A stretch of DNA of 64,000 bases from JAHEFU01 sp041395205 (GCA_041395205.1 JAWLAZ010000001.1:1488001-1552000), one strand, 5' to 3'. Counted from the stretch's first letter, positions 15,259-24,054 are shown. Translations and numbers: made by a program. Notes: generated by a model from the letters alone, not told the origin.

Positions 15259-17357
15259 CCGGTGACGATCCCGTCAACGAGGAAGTGTTCGGTCCAGCCG
15301 CGGTCGAGGCTGATTTCTGGCAGCGCGAGGGTGAGTTCAGGCTGGCCTCGGACTACCAGCCCGGCGGTGACCAGCCCACGGCGATCGCCTCGCTGGTGGA
15401 CGGCGTCGGCCGCGAGCTGAAGCACCAGGTGCTGCTCGGCGCGACCGGCACCGGCAAGACCTTCACGATGGCCAATGTGATCCAGGCCACGCAGAAGCCC
15501 ACGCTCGTGATCTGCCACAACAAGACGCTGGCGGCCCAGCTCTGCGCGGAGTTCCGCCAGTTCTTTCCCGAGAACCACGTGGAGTACTTCGTCTCCTACT
15601 ACGACTACTACCAGCCCGAGGCCTACATCCCGAAGACCGACACCTACATCGAGAAGGACAGCCAGATCAACGAGGAGATCGACCGCCTGCGCCACAGTGC
15701 CACCGAGGCGCTGCTCACCCGGCGCGACGTGATCGTCGTTGCCAGCGTGTCCTGCATCTTCGGCCTCGGCTCCCCCGAGGACTACGAGAAGCTGTCGCTC
15801 AGGCTGTTCCCCGGCTTCGAGGTACGACGCGAGCACCTGATCCGCCGCCTCGTGGACATGCAGTACATGCGCAACTCCTACGAACTCGTGCGCGGCAGCT
15901 TCCGCGTGCAGGGCGACGTGTTCGAGATCTTCTCCGCCGACAAGGAGGAGATCCTCCGCCTGGAGTTCTTCGGCGACGAGCTGGAGCGCATCGCGCGCGT
16001 CGACCCGGTCTCGATGCACGAGCTGGAGCAGCTCGAGAAGGCCTACGTCTTCCCCGCCACGCACTACGTGCTGATCCCGGAGAAGCAGGAGCTCGCCATC
16101 AAGAGCATCCGCCGCGAGTCCCGTGAGCAGCTGGCGAAGTTCGAGAAGGAGGGCAAGCTGCTGGAGTACCAGCGCCTCAAGGAGCGTGTGCACTTCGACA
16201 TCGAGATGATCGAGAACGTCGGCTACTGCAACGGCATCGAGAACTACTCGCGGCACTTCGACGGCCGCATGCCGGGCGAGACGCCGTCAAACCTGATCGA
16301 GTACTTCCCTGACGACTTCCTGATGATCATTGACGAGAGCCATGTGACGATCCCGCAGCTGCACGGCATGTACAACGGCGACCGCTCACGCAAGCAGACG
16401 CTCGTCGACTTCGGCTTCAGGTTGCCAAGCGCGCTTGACAACCGCCCGCTGCGCTTCGATGAGTGGGAGAAGTATGTCAACCAGGTGATCTACACCACCG
16501 CCACGCCCGGGCCCTACGAGCTGGAGGTGACGCAGAACACCGCCGAGCAGATCATCCGCCCGACGGGGCTCGTGGACCCGCAGATCGTGATCGAGCCCAC
16601 GAAGCACCAGATTGACGACCTGCTGGAGCGGGTGCGCGAACGCAATGAGCGCGGCGAGCGCACACTGGTGACGACGCTCACGAAGCGCATGGCGGAGAAG
16701 CTCAGTGACTACCTCTCCGACAGCGGCGTGAAGACGCAGTACCTGCATGCCGACGTTGACACAGTGGAGCGCATCCGCATCCTGAAGGACCTGCGCATCG
16801 GCACATACGACGTGGTGGTGGGCATCAACCTGCTGCGCGAGGGCCTCGACCTGCCGGAGGTCTCGCTGATCTGCATCCTCGATGCCGACAAGGAGGGTTT
16901 CCTGCGCTCGGACCGCTCGCTGATCCAGATCATCGGCCGCGCGGCGCGCAACGTGAACGGCGAGGTGATCCTCTACGCTGACAAGATCACGCCCAGCATG
17001 CAGCGCGCGATAGACGAGACGAACCGCCGCCGTGACATCCAGCTGGCCTACAATGAGGAGCACGGGATCACGCCGAAGACGATCATCAAGAAGATCCAGG
17101 ACATCACGGAAGGGCTGGAGGAAAGCGGCCTGCGCGTGATCAAGGTCGCCCAGGCCAGCATCCCGGACGAGCACGACGCAATGGGCATCGGCGAACTGAC
17201 GATGCTGATCGCCGAGCTGGAGGCGCAGATGCACAAGTGGGCCGAACTGCTGGAGTTCGAAAAAGCCGCACTTGTGCGCGACCAGGTGGACGCGCTGACT
17301 AAGAAGATGGCACGGAAGATGAAGAGCGAGGGAGCCAACCGGGGGAAGGTGGGGTAG
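15207..17357 (+). CDS. uvrB: Excinuclease ABC subunit B
   Basis: DNA-damage verification helicase of nucleotide excision repair, working with UvrA and UvrC in the cytosol. The 716-residue product has the Walker A motif GATGTGKT (about residues 78-85), the beta-hairpin YYDYYQPEAY, the Walker B-like IIDESH, helicase motif REGLDLPEVS and a C-terminal UVR motif (LEFEKAALVRDQVDALTKK) that contacts UvrC. The N-terminus is about 40 residues longer than is typical, with a charged start (MPKAKKWKVNEDELHRL). That this start is real is supported by the promoter 8 nt upstream and by a duplicated copy whose only coding difference is synonymous. It follows the lipoprotein cluster and precedes a repeat-rich gap. 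Confidence 0.98.
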   Translation: MPKAKKWKVNEDELHRLPGDDPVNEEVFGPAAVEADFWQREGEFRLASDYQPGGDQPTAIASLVDGVGRELKHQVLLGATGTGKTFTMANVIQATQKPTLVICHNKTLAAQLCAEFRQFFPENHVEYFVSYYDYYQPEAYIPKTDTYIEKDSQINEEIDRLRHSATEALLTRRDVIVVASVSCIFGLGSPEDYEKLSLRLFPGFEVRREHLIRRLVDMQYMRNSYELVRGSFRVQGDVFEIFSADKEEILRLEFFGDELERIARVDPVSMHELEQLEKAYVFPATHYVLIPEKQELAIKSIRRESREQLAKFEKEGKLLEYQRLKERVHFDIEMIENVGYCNGIENYSRHFDGRMPGETPSNLIEYFPDDFLMIIDESHVTIPQLHGMYNGDRSRKQTLVDFGFRLPSALDNRPLRFDEWEKYVNQVIYTTATPGPYELEVTQNTAEQIIRPTGLVDPQIVIEPTKHQIDDLLERVRERNERGERTLVTTLTKRMAEKLSDYLSDSGVKTQYLHADVDTVERIRILKDLRIGTYDVVVGINLLREGLDLPEVSLICILDADKEGFLRSDRSLIQIIGRAARNVNGEVILYADKITPSMQRAIDETNRRRDIQLAYNEEHGITPKTIIKKIQDITEGLEESGLRVIKVAQASIPDEHDAMGIGELTMLIAELEAQMHKWAELLEFEKAALVRDQVDALTKKMARKMKSEGANRGKVG

Positions 17358-17383
17358 GGAGCTCCGGCTTCAGCCGGGGATAT

Positions 17384-17556
17384 GGAGGCCAAGCTGTAAG
17401 CTTGGCTGGGAGGCCTGATGTCAGTCAGGCAATGTAGGCCAGACACCAGTCTGCCATTGCAAGTCGGCGAATCCGCACTGCTGGATGTCTGGCGCAAGCC
17501 AGGCGTGGTGGCCCAGCGCCAGCTGGGTGCGGAGGCCAGATGTCAGTCTGGCAAAC
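17384..17556. repeat. Tandem array of ~25-nt hairpin units
   Basis: About seven degenerate units begin at 17384, 17409, 17434, 17459, ~17482, 17506 and 17531. The clearest are GCCTGA-TGTCAG-TCAGGC (17413-17430), GCCAGA-CACCAG-TCTGCC (17438-17455) and GCCAGA-TGTCAG-TCTGGC (17535-17552). The stems differ by paired changes while the loop keeps NNNCAG. Single relatives lie at 47973-47990 and 61804-61821. It is not CRISPR: there are no spacers and every unit is itself a hairpin. Function is unknown. It begins 27 nt after uvrB, so it may also act in transcript ending. Confidence 0.8.
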
Positions 17557-17655
17557 TCATCCCGCATCCCGCCGCCTGCCTGTTTGCCATTCCCACCCGC
17601 GGGACGCCCATGGCGTCCCTCGCCCTTGATGTCCGGCGCTTGAGCCCGTCCCTTC

Positions 17656-17777
17656 GCAAGGCCGGAGGCCGCGCAGCATCCCGCTGAAAGCGGGATGGGG
17701 GTTCAACATTCGAATAGGCGGATGGATGACGGGCGGGCTGAATGCCCGCGCTCCTGCGAGCTGAATGCTCGCGCTCC
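17656..17777 (+). repeat. 122-nt intergenic direct repeat, copy 1
   Basis: Matches 18532-18653 over equal length with scattered mismatches. It ends in two TGAAT-loop hairpins (stems GCGGGC-like and GCGAGC-like). Confidence 0.85.
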
Positions 17778-18061
17778 GGTTTTCCTTCGCGGCTCAGCGG
17801 CTTAGCGTTAAACAGAACCGCCTCATAGACCGCGTTGCCAATCGAGCAGGGCGAGCCTGCGCAGCTGCGGCTGCGCCTCCGCTACGCGCTCCGTTCCCTG
17901 CGCCCCTGCGTTGAAGAACTGCCACTTTCTTCTCGTTGCCAGTCGAGCAGAGCGTTCCAATCATTGTGCGGCAGCAAGTGCCGCAGCTCCTCCTAGTGCG
18001 CTGTAAGATCACTATGTTTTGCATTCCCGGATCTCCACTCCAGGATGTCCGGCGGCTGGGC
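17778..18061. other. Non-coding repeat-rich stretch
   Basis: No credible gene. It holds two copies of a TTGCCArTCGAGC motif (near 17834 and 17937) also seen near 18700 and 18874, and a CCCTGCGCC-type run repeated near 18655. Confidence 0.6.
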
Positions 18062-18067
18062 TACAAT
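18062..18067 (+). promoter_or_regulatory. -10, leaderless arrangement
   Basis: TACAAT ends 7 nt before ATG 18075. Confidence 0.45.
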
Positions 18068-18074
18068 GCAAGGG

Positions 18075-18233
18075 ATGGGTCAGTCCATGTCAATTGTTCT
18101 GCTGCTCCAGCGCATCGCCGGGGATGGCAGCGAGCGCTGGCAGTGGTGGTTCTGGGGAGTGTTCGTCGTGATTGCCATTGTGGGGATGACGATATACACG
18201 GTCATGCGCTGGAAGATGGACCGGGGAGAATAG
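18075..18233 (+). CDS. Small single-span membrane protein, unknown
   Basis: A 52-residue product beginning MGQSMSIVLLLQRIAG, with one strong membrane span (WWFWGVFVVIAIVGMTIYTVM) cut here to its core WGVFVVIAIVGMTIYTV, then a basic tail RWKMDRGE. I chose ATG 18075 because TACAAT lies 7 nt upstream, the spacing seen at many starts in this window; an upstream in-frame ATG would fall inside that box. It stands alone between two repeat fields. I do not recognise a family. The promoter spacing and the clear span are the reasons to treat it as real rather than chance. Confidence 0.55.
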   Translation: MGQSMSIVLLLQRIAGDGSERWQWWFWGVFVVIAIVGMTIYTVMRWKMDRGE

Positions 18234-18254
18234 CCGCCGGCTGGATTGCCATAC

Positions 18255-18396
18255 CCAGATCAGGGTTCAGGGAACCGGGAGCAGGGAACGGACTGTGTGG
18301 TCACGCTACGCGTGTGTGATCAAGGCCGGTGACAGCCAGGCCGTCTGCTTCCGACCAAACCCGCAACCCGCAACCTGTAACCAGTAATCTGCAAGC
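18255..18396. repeat. Degenerate 7-mer tracts
   Basis: Two runs with a 7-nt period: one around 18255-18294 built on AnCAGGG / AACCGGG, another around 18356-18396 built on ACCCGCA / ACCTGTA / ACCAGTA. The period is kept while the word drifts. They are non-coding. Confidence 0.65.
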
Positions 18397-18441
18397 TCGC
18401 CATCCCCGCCCGGGATGTCCGGCGGCTTGTGGAAACGGAGT

Positions 18442-18485
18442 GTGGCTCTTAAGAGCCACATGGCCCTGTCGGTCTTAGAACCGAC
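18442..18485. repeat. Double-hairpin module, order 1
   Basis: A perfect 18-nt palindrome GTGGCTCTTAAGAGCCAC (18442-18459) is joined by ATGGCCCT to a second hairpin GTCGGT...ACCGAC (18468-18485). The same two hairpins occur in reverse order around the same linker at 61938-61981. Confidence 0.75.
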
Positions 18486-18531
18486 GCACCGTCACACATG
18501 CAGGACCGCTGTGCAGTGAGCAATTCCTCCT

Positions 18532-18653
18532 GCAAGGCCGGAGGCCGCGCAGCATCCCGATGAAGGCGGGATGGGGGTTCAACATTCGATGTGGCGGATG
18601 GATGGCGTGCGGGCTGAATGCCCGCGCTCCTGCGAGCTGAATGCTCGCGCTCC
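18532..18653 (+). repeat. 122-nt intergenic direct repeat, copy 2
   Basis: Partner of 17656-17777. Confidence 0.85.
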
Positions 18654-19042
18654 GTTCCCTGCGCCTCTGCGTTGAAGAAAGCCGCCACGCATTTCACTTT
18701 GCCAGTCGAGTAACATTCAGTTGCGCAGACGCGCGGGATACATCGAGATTGCCAGACTGGTTTTATTGGCGCAGAGGCGCAGAGGAAAATGAGGCGCAGA
18801 GAGTTTGTCATTCCAAGTCTCCGTGGAACTCGGTGGATCTCTGTGGCTGAAAGAACCCTTCGCCTGATAGCGTTGCCAGTCGAGCGGAGCGAGGCATGGC
18901 ATTGCGTGCAGGCAAGCTGCACGCCTCCGCAACGCGCTCATTGATCTCCGTGCTCTCTGTGTGCTCTGTGGTGAAAATCTCTGTGTTCTCCGTTGTCAGA
19001 ATGAATTCTGACCTCCGTCGTGCGGCTTGCCCCGCACCTCCG
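18654..19042. other. Non-coding repeat-rich stretch
   Basis: No credible gene. Contains GCGCAGAGG-type and CTCTGTGTGCTCTGTGG-type repeats of the ACCACAGAG class (near 18770-18850 and 18945-18995) and two TTGCCAGTCGAG motifs. Confidence 0.6.
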
Positions 19043-19396
19043 CTACAGCCAGAGTTCCAGCAGCCACATCGCGGCCATACCGCCGAGGATCGTTGCCAGC
19101 ATGTTGCGCGTGCGCCAGGCGATGCCGATTGCCAGGATGCCCGCCAGCAGGTGCGCCGGTTGGCGCGGAGCCCAGCCCAGCGGGTCGCTGCGGTAGAGCG
19201 CGGGCAGCACGAGTGCGGTGAGGATCGCCGGCGGCAGGAACTTCAGCGCATCCAGCAGGCGCTCCGGCAGGTGGATGCGCCCATGCAGGGCCAGCATCGA
19301 GAAGCGCAGCAGGAAGGTCCCGAGCCCGGTCAGGAGGATTGCCAGCCAGACTTCAGCGGCACTCAGCGGCTCAGCCAGGTTCTGCGGATCAGGCAT
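19043..19396 (-). CDS. azlD: AzlD-like branched-chain amino acid exporter small subunit
   Basis: Small membrane partner of AzlC in the AzlCD (LIV-E) export system for branched-chain amino acids. The 117-residue product has four hydrophobic segments and family features such as TGLGTFLLRFSML and LPPAILTALVLPALY. I chose ATG 19396 because it overlaps the azlC stop in ATGCCTGA, an 8-bp translationally coupled overlap. Longer frames upstream run inside azlC. The family call rests on topology, size and the azlC neighbour. No regulator gene is adjacent. Confidence 0.85.
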   Translation of the reverse strand: MPDPQNLAEPLSAAEVWLAILLTGLGTFLLRFSMLALHGRIHLPERLLDALKFLPPAILTALVLPALYRSDPLGWAPRQPAHLLAGILAIGIAWRTRNMLATILGGMAAMWLLELWL

Positions 19397-20111
19397 CGCC
19401 GCCCTCCTTCCCGTCAGTCTTGCCGCTGGCCAGGACCCCGGCGAGGATCCCGCCCAGCGCGCCGAGCAGCAGTGAGAGTTTCCAGGGCAGGCCGCCCAGC
19501 AGAATGGCAATGCTTCCGCCCGTGACCGCCGCGAGCAGCGAGGGCCGGTCCTTCACCGCGGGCACGAGGATTGCGATGAAGCAGAGCGGCACCGCGAATT
19601 CCAGGCCCCACTCCTTTGGTACCCCGCTGCCCAGCAACACTCCGGCCAGCGTGGCACTGAGCCAGGTTGCCAGCAGCGGCAGCGCCGCCCCGAAGTAGTA
19701 GGCCTGCGCATGCGGCAGCTCCGGGTGTTGGCTCCAGCGCCGGTAGCCGAAGACATAGGCCTGGTCCGTCATGATGTGCGCCGCCGCCGCGCGCAGCCGC
19801 AGGGGCAGGGCGGAGAACATCGGCGCGAGCGCGGTGGAGTAGAGCAGGAAGCGCAGGTTGACCGTCAGCGCGGCGAGCACCACGAGCAGCACCGGTGCCG
19901 CATTGCCGATCAGTTCATAGGCCACCAGCTGCGAGGCCCCCGCGAAGATGCACAGCGAACCAGCCATGGCCTGCAGCGGGCTCAGCCCGGCTTGCAGCGC
20001 GGCGATCCCCGCCACCATCCCGAAGGGGATGATCCCCGGGATCAGCACGGCGATCTCGCGCGCTCCCTCGAGGAAGGCGCTGCGGGCTGTGGGGCTGTCC
20101 GGGGCAGGCAT
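19389..20111 (-). CDS. azlC: AzlC-like branched-chain amino acid exporter
   Basis: Large subunit of the AzlCD exporter in the inner membrane. The 240-residue product has the AzlC layout: FLEGAREIAVLIPGIIPFGM at the N-terminus, the LCIFAGASQLVAYEL segment, LTVNLRFLLYSTALAP, and several later membrane spans. ATG 20111 follows a TACATT box by 6 nt, and it overlaps azlD by 8 bp at its end. It is divergent from a small membrane protein gene at 20155; the two promoters are back to back within 45 nt. The frame open upstream of 20111 belongs to the opposite strand and is ignored. Confidence 0.9.
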   Translation of the reverse strand: MPAPDSPTARSAFLEGAREIAVLIPGIIPFGMVAGIAALQAGLSPLQAMAGSLCIFAGASQLVAYELIGNAAPVLLVVLAALTVNLRFLLYSTALAPMFSALPLRLRAAAAHIMTDQAYVFGYRRWSQHPELPHAQAYYFGAALPLLATWLSATLAGVLLGSGVPKEWGLEFAVPLCFIAILVPAVKDRPSLLAAVTGGSIAILLGGLPWKLSLLLGALGGILAGVLASGKTDGKEGGDA

Positions 20112-20117
20112 CGCCGC

Positions 20118-20147
20118 AATGTAGCACACGCGGGACGGCTCTATAAT
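20118..20147. promoter_or_regulatory. Back-to-back leaderless promoters
   Basis: On the minus strand TACATT (complement of 20118-20123) lies 6 nt before the azlC ATG. On the plus strand TATAAT (20142-20147) lies 7 nt before ATG 20155. Confidence 0.55.
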
Positions 20148-20154
20148 CTCCTGC

Positions 20155-20397
20155 ATGTCCCAATGGCTGAAGATATTCCTGATCGTGTTCATTGTCGTCA
20201 ATCTGCTGGCCCTCGTGGCCGGCATTCCCAACCCGATCTCGCTGTTCATCGAGGGTTTCGGCAGTTCCCAGCGCGGTACCCGTACCCTGGATGGTGGACT
20301 GGCGGGCCTGAGCATCATCATGGGGATTGCCATGCTGCTTGGCTGGGGTGTTGTGGCCCTCGTGATGTGGCTGACGATGGGACGCAAGGCCGCCTGA
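20155..20397 (+). CDS. Small two-span membrane protein, unknown
   Basis: An 80-residue product with two membrane spans (IFLIVFIVVNLLALVAGI and LSIIMGIAMLLGWGVVALVM) joined by a short polar loop, and a basic C-terminus GRKAA. TATAAT lies 7 nt before ATG 20155 and no ribosome binding site is seen, the common leaderless pattern here. It is divergent from azlCD and lies 56 nt before a large membrane protein gene that has its own promoter. I do not recognise the family. Confidence 0.7.
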   Translation: MSQWLKIFLIVFIVVNLLALVAGIPNPISLFIEGFGSSQRGTRTLDGGLAGLSIIMGIAMLLGWGVVALVMWLTMGRKAA

Positions 20398-20441
20398 TGC
20401 ACTGACGCGTAGCCGGCTGTCTGCAGCTGCGGAAGCATCGC

Positions 20442-20447
20442 TATAAT
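20442..20447 (+). promoter_or_regulatory. -10, leaderless arrangement
   Basis: TATAAT ends 6 nt before ATG 20454. Confidence 0.55.
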
Positions 20448-20453
20448 CAGGGC

Positions 20454-22223
20454 ATGAGCGCGCGGGACAGCAGGGAAGAGCGGGCCTGGCTGCAGCCGCT
20501 GCCGGACCCTCTCACTCATCCCGATCCGCGCGTGGCCCGCGCCTTCTCCCTGACGGTCAATGCCGCCGAACGTCGCTGGATTCTGGCAATGCTGGTCTGG
20601 CTGGTGCTGCCCGTGCTTGGCAACTGGTTCCTGATGGGCTATCTGCTGATGCGCGGCCAGCGCTTCCTCGCCGGAAGCTCCGGCGATCTGCAGCACTGGC
20701 TCAGCAGCGAGGGCATGGACGAACTGCTGTTGCACGCCTGCGTCGTCATTGCAGTCTTCCACAGCGTGTTCTTCCTGAGCGGCCTGGTGCAGCGCGTTCT
20801 CAAGGAACTGTGGCGCGAACGCATCCGCCTGCGCGTGATTGACAGCCGGCCCCGGCCCCGTTCCGTGCTGGAGATCCTCGCTGCGGCGGATTTCCTCGCC
20901 TCGCCTGAACTGACGCAGTTCCTCGAGGAGCATCCCGAATCCCGGCTGGACTTCCCGCCGGATGCCGACGAACTGACGCAGCGCGAACGCCTGCTCTACG
21001 GCGTAAGCTCAGCCCTGCCGGATTTCCCCACCCCGGCTTCGACGCCCTTCGTGCTGCGGCCCGCCGCCGTCAATCTGGCAATCCTGCTGGCAACGCTGGC
21101 CACTGCCTGGCTGGGAGCCCGGCTCTACACCGCCGGCCTGGATTACGCCCGCGTGCCGTTGATCCTCTGGCTGGCATGCCTGATCACGCCGCTGCTGGTG
21201 GCGCGCCTGCATGCGCTCGATCTATCCCGGCACCTGCGGCTCGTGACCCAGCAGGGTCTGGGCCTGCTCTTCGATCCGCAGCTCAAGGAGGACTACCGCC
21301 GCCGCCTGCGTCCGCTGGGCCTGCTGCCGGAAGTGTCCCCGGCATCGGCCAGTCCGGTCCCTGCTGCTTCACAGGGCACGCAGCTGCTCGGCTCCTCCAA
21401 GCAGCAGCCCCTGTCGGAGGAAGTGGCGATCGAACCTGACGACGGTTATCGTGAGCTGCAGGACGTGATCCGCATGCAGCTGAAGACCGTCAGCGCACCA
21501 CCGGCGAACCTGCCGGCCTGGATGTGGGCGCTTGGCCTGATTGCGCTCGTCAGCGGCATCCGGATGTTCCCAGCACTGGATAGCTGGTACTACGAAATGA
21601 TGTATTTCGATGCCGCGGAGCTGCGTGACTTCGCCGGCCACTGCCAGTACTGGGACCATCCCCCGGCCATGCTGCTGCATCCGTTCATGCTGGGCTTTTA
21701 CGCCGCCCTGCTCAGCATCCCGCTGCGCTGGCTGGGCAACAGCCAGGAACGCTACTGGCGGCGCTACGTGGCCGTTTCCCCGGAGCTAGATCTGCTGCTC
21801 GACCCCAATCCCTGGCGCAGTGTGGCCCTGCGCGACTTCATTGCCGAGGAGAGCAGCCTGCAGTACATCCCGCCGCGCGAAAGCCCGGCCTATCCCGGCT
21901 GGCTCAGGAACCTGCGGCTGGCCGTGGCCCGGCGCATGGACCATTTCCCTGATGAGCAGGCCCATCCCGCCTGGGCCGGACGCGGCTTCTACCGGCTCGC
22001 GGCCCTGCTGATCTACATCGGTATGCTGCTGCTGTTCTGCTGGTTCTATGTGCTGCTGCACTGGCCCGGGATCCACTGGCTGTTCATCCTCCCGGCGCTG
22101 CCGGTCGGGGCCGGCGTGCTGCATTACTGGTTCCGGCGGCTGGAGCTGCAGCGCATCTGGCTGCTGTCCTGCCGGCTGGACCAGCCCCTGCTGCAGAGTC
22201 TCGAAGCCCGTCGCGAGCGCTGA
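20454..22223 (+). CDS. Large multi-span membrane protein, unknown
   Basis: A 589-residue product. Hydrophobic segments fall at about residues 40-65 and 95-115, two more near 205-260, one near 355-375, one near 405-425 and two near 520-560. Between the second and third lies a soluble region with an acidic helix, and before the fifth a Ser/Pro-rich linker (SPASASPVPAASQGTQ). No catalytic or transporter signature is evident. The start is set by TATAAT 6 nt upstream. The stretch AERRWILAMLVWLVLPVLGN is typical of a membrane-anchoring first span. It is followed 87 nt later by mtaB, which has its own promoter, so co-transcription is not required. Confidence 0.75.
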   Translation: MSARDSREERAWLQPLPDPLTHPDPRVARAFSLTVNAAERRWILAMLVWLVLPVLGNWFLMGYLLMRGQRFLAGSSGDLQHWLSSEGMDELLLHACVVIAVFHSVFFLSGLVQRVLKELWRERIRLRVIDSRPRPRSVLEILAAADFLASPELTQFLEEHPESRLDFPPDADELTQRERLLYGVSSALPDFPTPASTPFVLRPAAVNLAILLATLATAWLGARLYTAGLDYARVPLILWLACLITPLLVARLHALDLSRHLRLVTQQGLGLLFDPQLKEDYRRRLRPLGLLPEVSPASASPVPAASQGTQLLGSSKQQPLSEEVAIEPDDGYRELQDVIRMQLKTVSAPPANLPAWMWALGLIALVSGIRMFPALDSWYYEMMYFDAAELRDFAGHCQYWDHPPAMLLHPFMLGFYAALLSIPLRWLGNSQERYWRRYVAVSPELDLLLDPNPWRSVALRDFIAEESSLQYIPPRESPAYPGWLRNLRLAVARRMDHFPDEQAHPAWAGRGFYRLAALLIYIGMLLLFCWFYVLLHWPGIHWLFILPALPVGAGVLHYWFRRLELQRIWLLSCRLDQPLLQSLEARRER

Positions 22224-22294
22224 GTCGGCCAGCTGCGGATCGACTTCGTCTGACTTCTGCTTGCAGCTCCCTGCCCGCCTTTGCAGCTCCCAGC

Positions 22295-22303
22295 TGTTAC
22301 CAT
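22295..22303 (+). promoter_or_regulatory. Extended -10 before mtaB, leaderless arrangement
   Basis: TGTTACCAT ends 7 nt before GTG 22311 and decides that start. Confidence 0.4.
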
Positions 22304-22310
22304 TTCCCTC

Positions 22311-23738
22311 GTGAAACCGGTGTTCATCAAGACCTTCGGCTGCAAGGTCAACTATTCCGAGAGCGTGGCCTTCGCCGACGTGCTGAAGAAGTACGGCTAC
22401 CAGCCGCTGGAGCTGACGGGCAGCGAGCTGCCGAGCACGGACGAGCTGGAGCGGCCGGTTGTGTTCGTCAACTCCTGCTGCGTCACCAAGGAGGCCGAGC
22501 GCAAGGCTGCCCAGTTCGTGCGCCGCATCAAGCGCGAGCATCCGCAGAGCAGCGTGCTGTTCACCGGCTGCGCGGCCCGCAACCACACCGTCTCCGACCA
22601 GTACCGCGATGCCGGGGCCGAGGTCTTCGACTTCTACCCGCAGGCCTTCGCCTACCTCGACGAGGTGCTCGAAGGCAATGCCCGCCGCACGGATGCAATG
22701 GCGAGTGAGACACGATACGAAAGCAGCCAGGCGATTGACACTGCGGCAGTTGACAACACCGGCATCGTCGGGCTGGGGCGCAGCCGCGCCTTCATCAAGG
22801 TGCAGGACGGCTGCCACAACATGTGTACCTTCTGCATCATCCCCTTCGTGCGGCCCTATGCCTCACTGCCATTCGACGAGATCATCGCGCAGGTGGATGG
22901 CAACATCGCCGGCGGCGTGCGCGAGATCGTGCTCACCGGCGTGAACATCGGGCATTACGGCATGACCCCCGTTGACACCATCGAGAACATCGCCAGTGAC
23001 AAGCACTGGCGGATGGGCAAGCTCTACGAGCGCACCCCCGGGCACCCGGACCTGTCCGACCTGATCGACGCCATCCTCAGCCGCCTGCCGCAGGGCACGC
23101 GGCTGCGGATCTCCTCCATCGAACCCGAGGACATTGACGATCGCTTCTACGCACAGCTCCGGCACCCGCGCATGGCCCCGCATGTGCACCTGCCGCTGCA
23201 GAGCGGCAGCGACGGCGTGCTGACGGAGATGCGCCGCCTCTACGACACCGCTACCTACCGGGAAGTGGCAACGCGCATCCGTGAGGCGATCCCGCATGGT
23301 GCGCTGACAACGGACATCCTCGTCGGCTTCCCGACTGAGACGGATGAGCAGTTCGCCGAAACCCTCGACTTCTGCACGGAAATGCGCTTCGAGCGCATTC
23401 ACGGTTTCCCGTACTCCCCGCGCCCCGGCACCCGCGCCGGCCGCCTGCCGCAGCTGCCCCGCGATGTGGTGCAGGAACGCAACCGCCGCCTGATCGCACA
23501 CTGCGGAATGCTCGGCGAGCAGCAGTGGCAACGCTTCGTTGGCAGAGTTTCGCAGGTGCTGCTCGAGGAGGAGCGCAGTGGCATGCTGACCGGCCATGGC
23601 GAGGCCTACCAGGTGGTGCAGCTGGCAGTGCAGGAGGGCATAGAAGCCGGCAGCATCGTCGAGCTGAAGCTGACGGACCATCGCGACGGGGTGTTCAGTG
23701 CTGAGCCGGTGAGAGAGAAGAGGGCGCAGAGCGTTTAA
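22311..23738 (+). CDS. mtaB: tRNA t6A37 methylthiotransferase
   Basis: Radical-SAM enzyme converting N6-threonylcarbamoyladenosine at position 37 of tRNA to its 2-methylthio form. The 475-residue product has the N-terminal UPF0004 domain with its three cluster cysteines (TFGCKVN, VNSCCVT, FTGCAAR). The radical-SAM motif CHNMCTFC sits at about residues 168-175, followed by GVNIGHYG and LPLQSGSDGVL. A TRAM-like RNA-binding tail ends the protein. The GCKVN opening and the overall order fit MtaB rather than MiaB or RimO. GTG 22311 is chosen from the promoter 7 nt upstream and the direct start of homology. The last codons (EKRAQSV) merge into a GAGAGAAG/CAGAG repeat that continues past the stop. 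Confidence 0.93.
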   Translation: MKPVFIKTFGCKVNYSESVAFADVLKKYGYQPLELTGSELPSTDELERPVVFVNSCCVTKEAERKAAQFVRRIKREHPQSSVLFTGCAARNHTVSDQYRDAGAEVFDFYPQAFAYLDEVLEGNARRTDAMASETRYESSQAIDTAAVDNTGIVGLGRSRAFIKVQDGCHNMCTFCIIPFVRPYASLPFDEIIAQVDGNIAGGVREIVLTGVNIGHYGMTPVDTIENIASDKHWRMGKLYERTPGHPDLSDLIDAILSRLPQGTRLRISSIEPEDIDDRFYAQLRHPRMAPHVHLPLQSGSDGVLTEMRRLYDTATYREVATRIREAIPHGALTTDILVGFPTETDEQFAETLDFCTEMRFERIHGFPYSPRPGTRAGRLPQLPRDVVQERNRRLIAHCGMLGEQQWQRFVGRVSQVLLEEERSGMLTGHGEAYQVVQLAVQEGIEAGSIVELKLTDHRDGVFSAEPVREKRAQSV

Positions 23739-23868
23739 CCACAGAGAGCACCGAGGACACAGAGCTCTTTCTGGATTTGATTATTCGAAACGAGCGTTGA
23801 AGAGCTTTCCCTGTGATTCACGATTAATCTGATTGAATTCTCCGTGCTCCCTGTGCCCTCTGTGGTTA
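23737..23868. repeat. Large imperfect inverted repeat of the ACCACAGAG class
   Basis: The left arm begins AACCACAGAGAGCACCGAGG and the right arm ends CCCTGTGCCCTCTGTGGTT (23850-23868). The arms are complementary with mismatches over about 28 nt, separated by about 75 nt. Part of a repeat class seen again at 18.9, 42.9-43.2 and 48.1-48.5 kb. Confidence 0.7.
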
Positions 23869-24054
23869 TGCTCTCAGTGAGCACCTCCCCCTCTTTATCC
23901 CTTCCATGTAACCGATTGACTCCTCCAACGTCTTCATCGTCAAGGCAACCCGGGTAGCAGACGCCCGACTTGCCAACGCTGTAGACATCTTTGCGGGAAT
24001 ACTGGGAACTCTTCCATTCCCCCCGTTTCCATGCGCTCCCGCGAAGGGGGAAGT

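Noticed and set aside
15168..16256. 362-codon open frame antisense to uvrB
   Set aside because: Shadow of uvrB; no family features.
17384..17556. Possible CRISPR array
   Set aside because: Units are contiguous, degenerate and each is a hairpin; there are no unique spacers and no cas genes.
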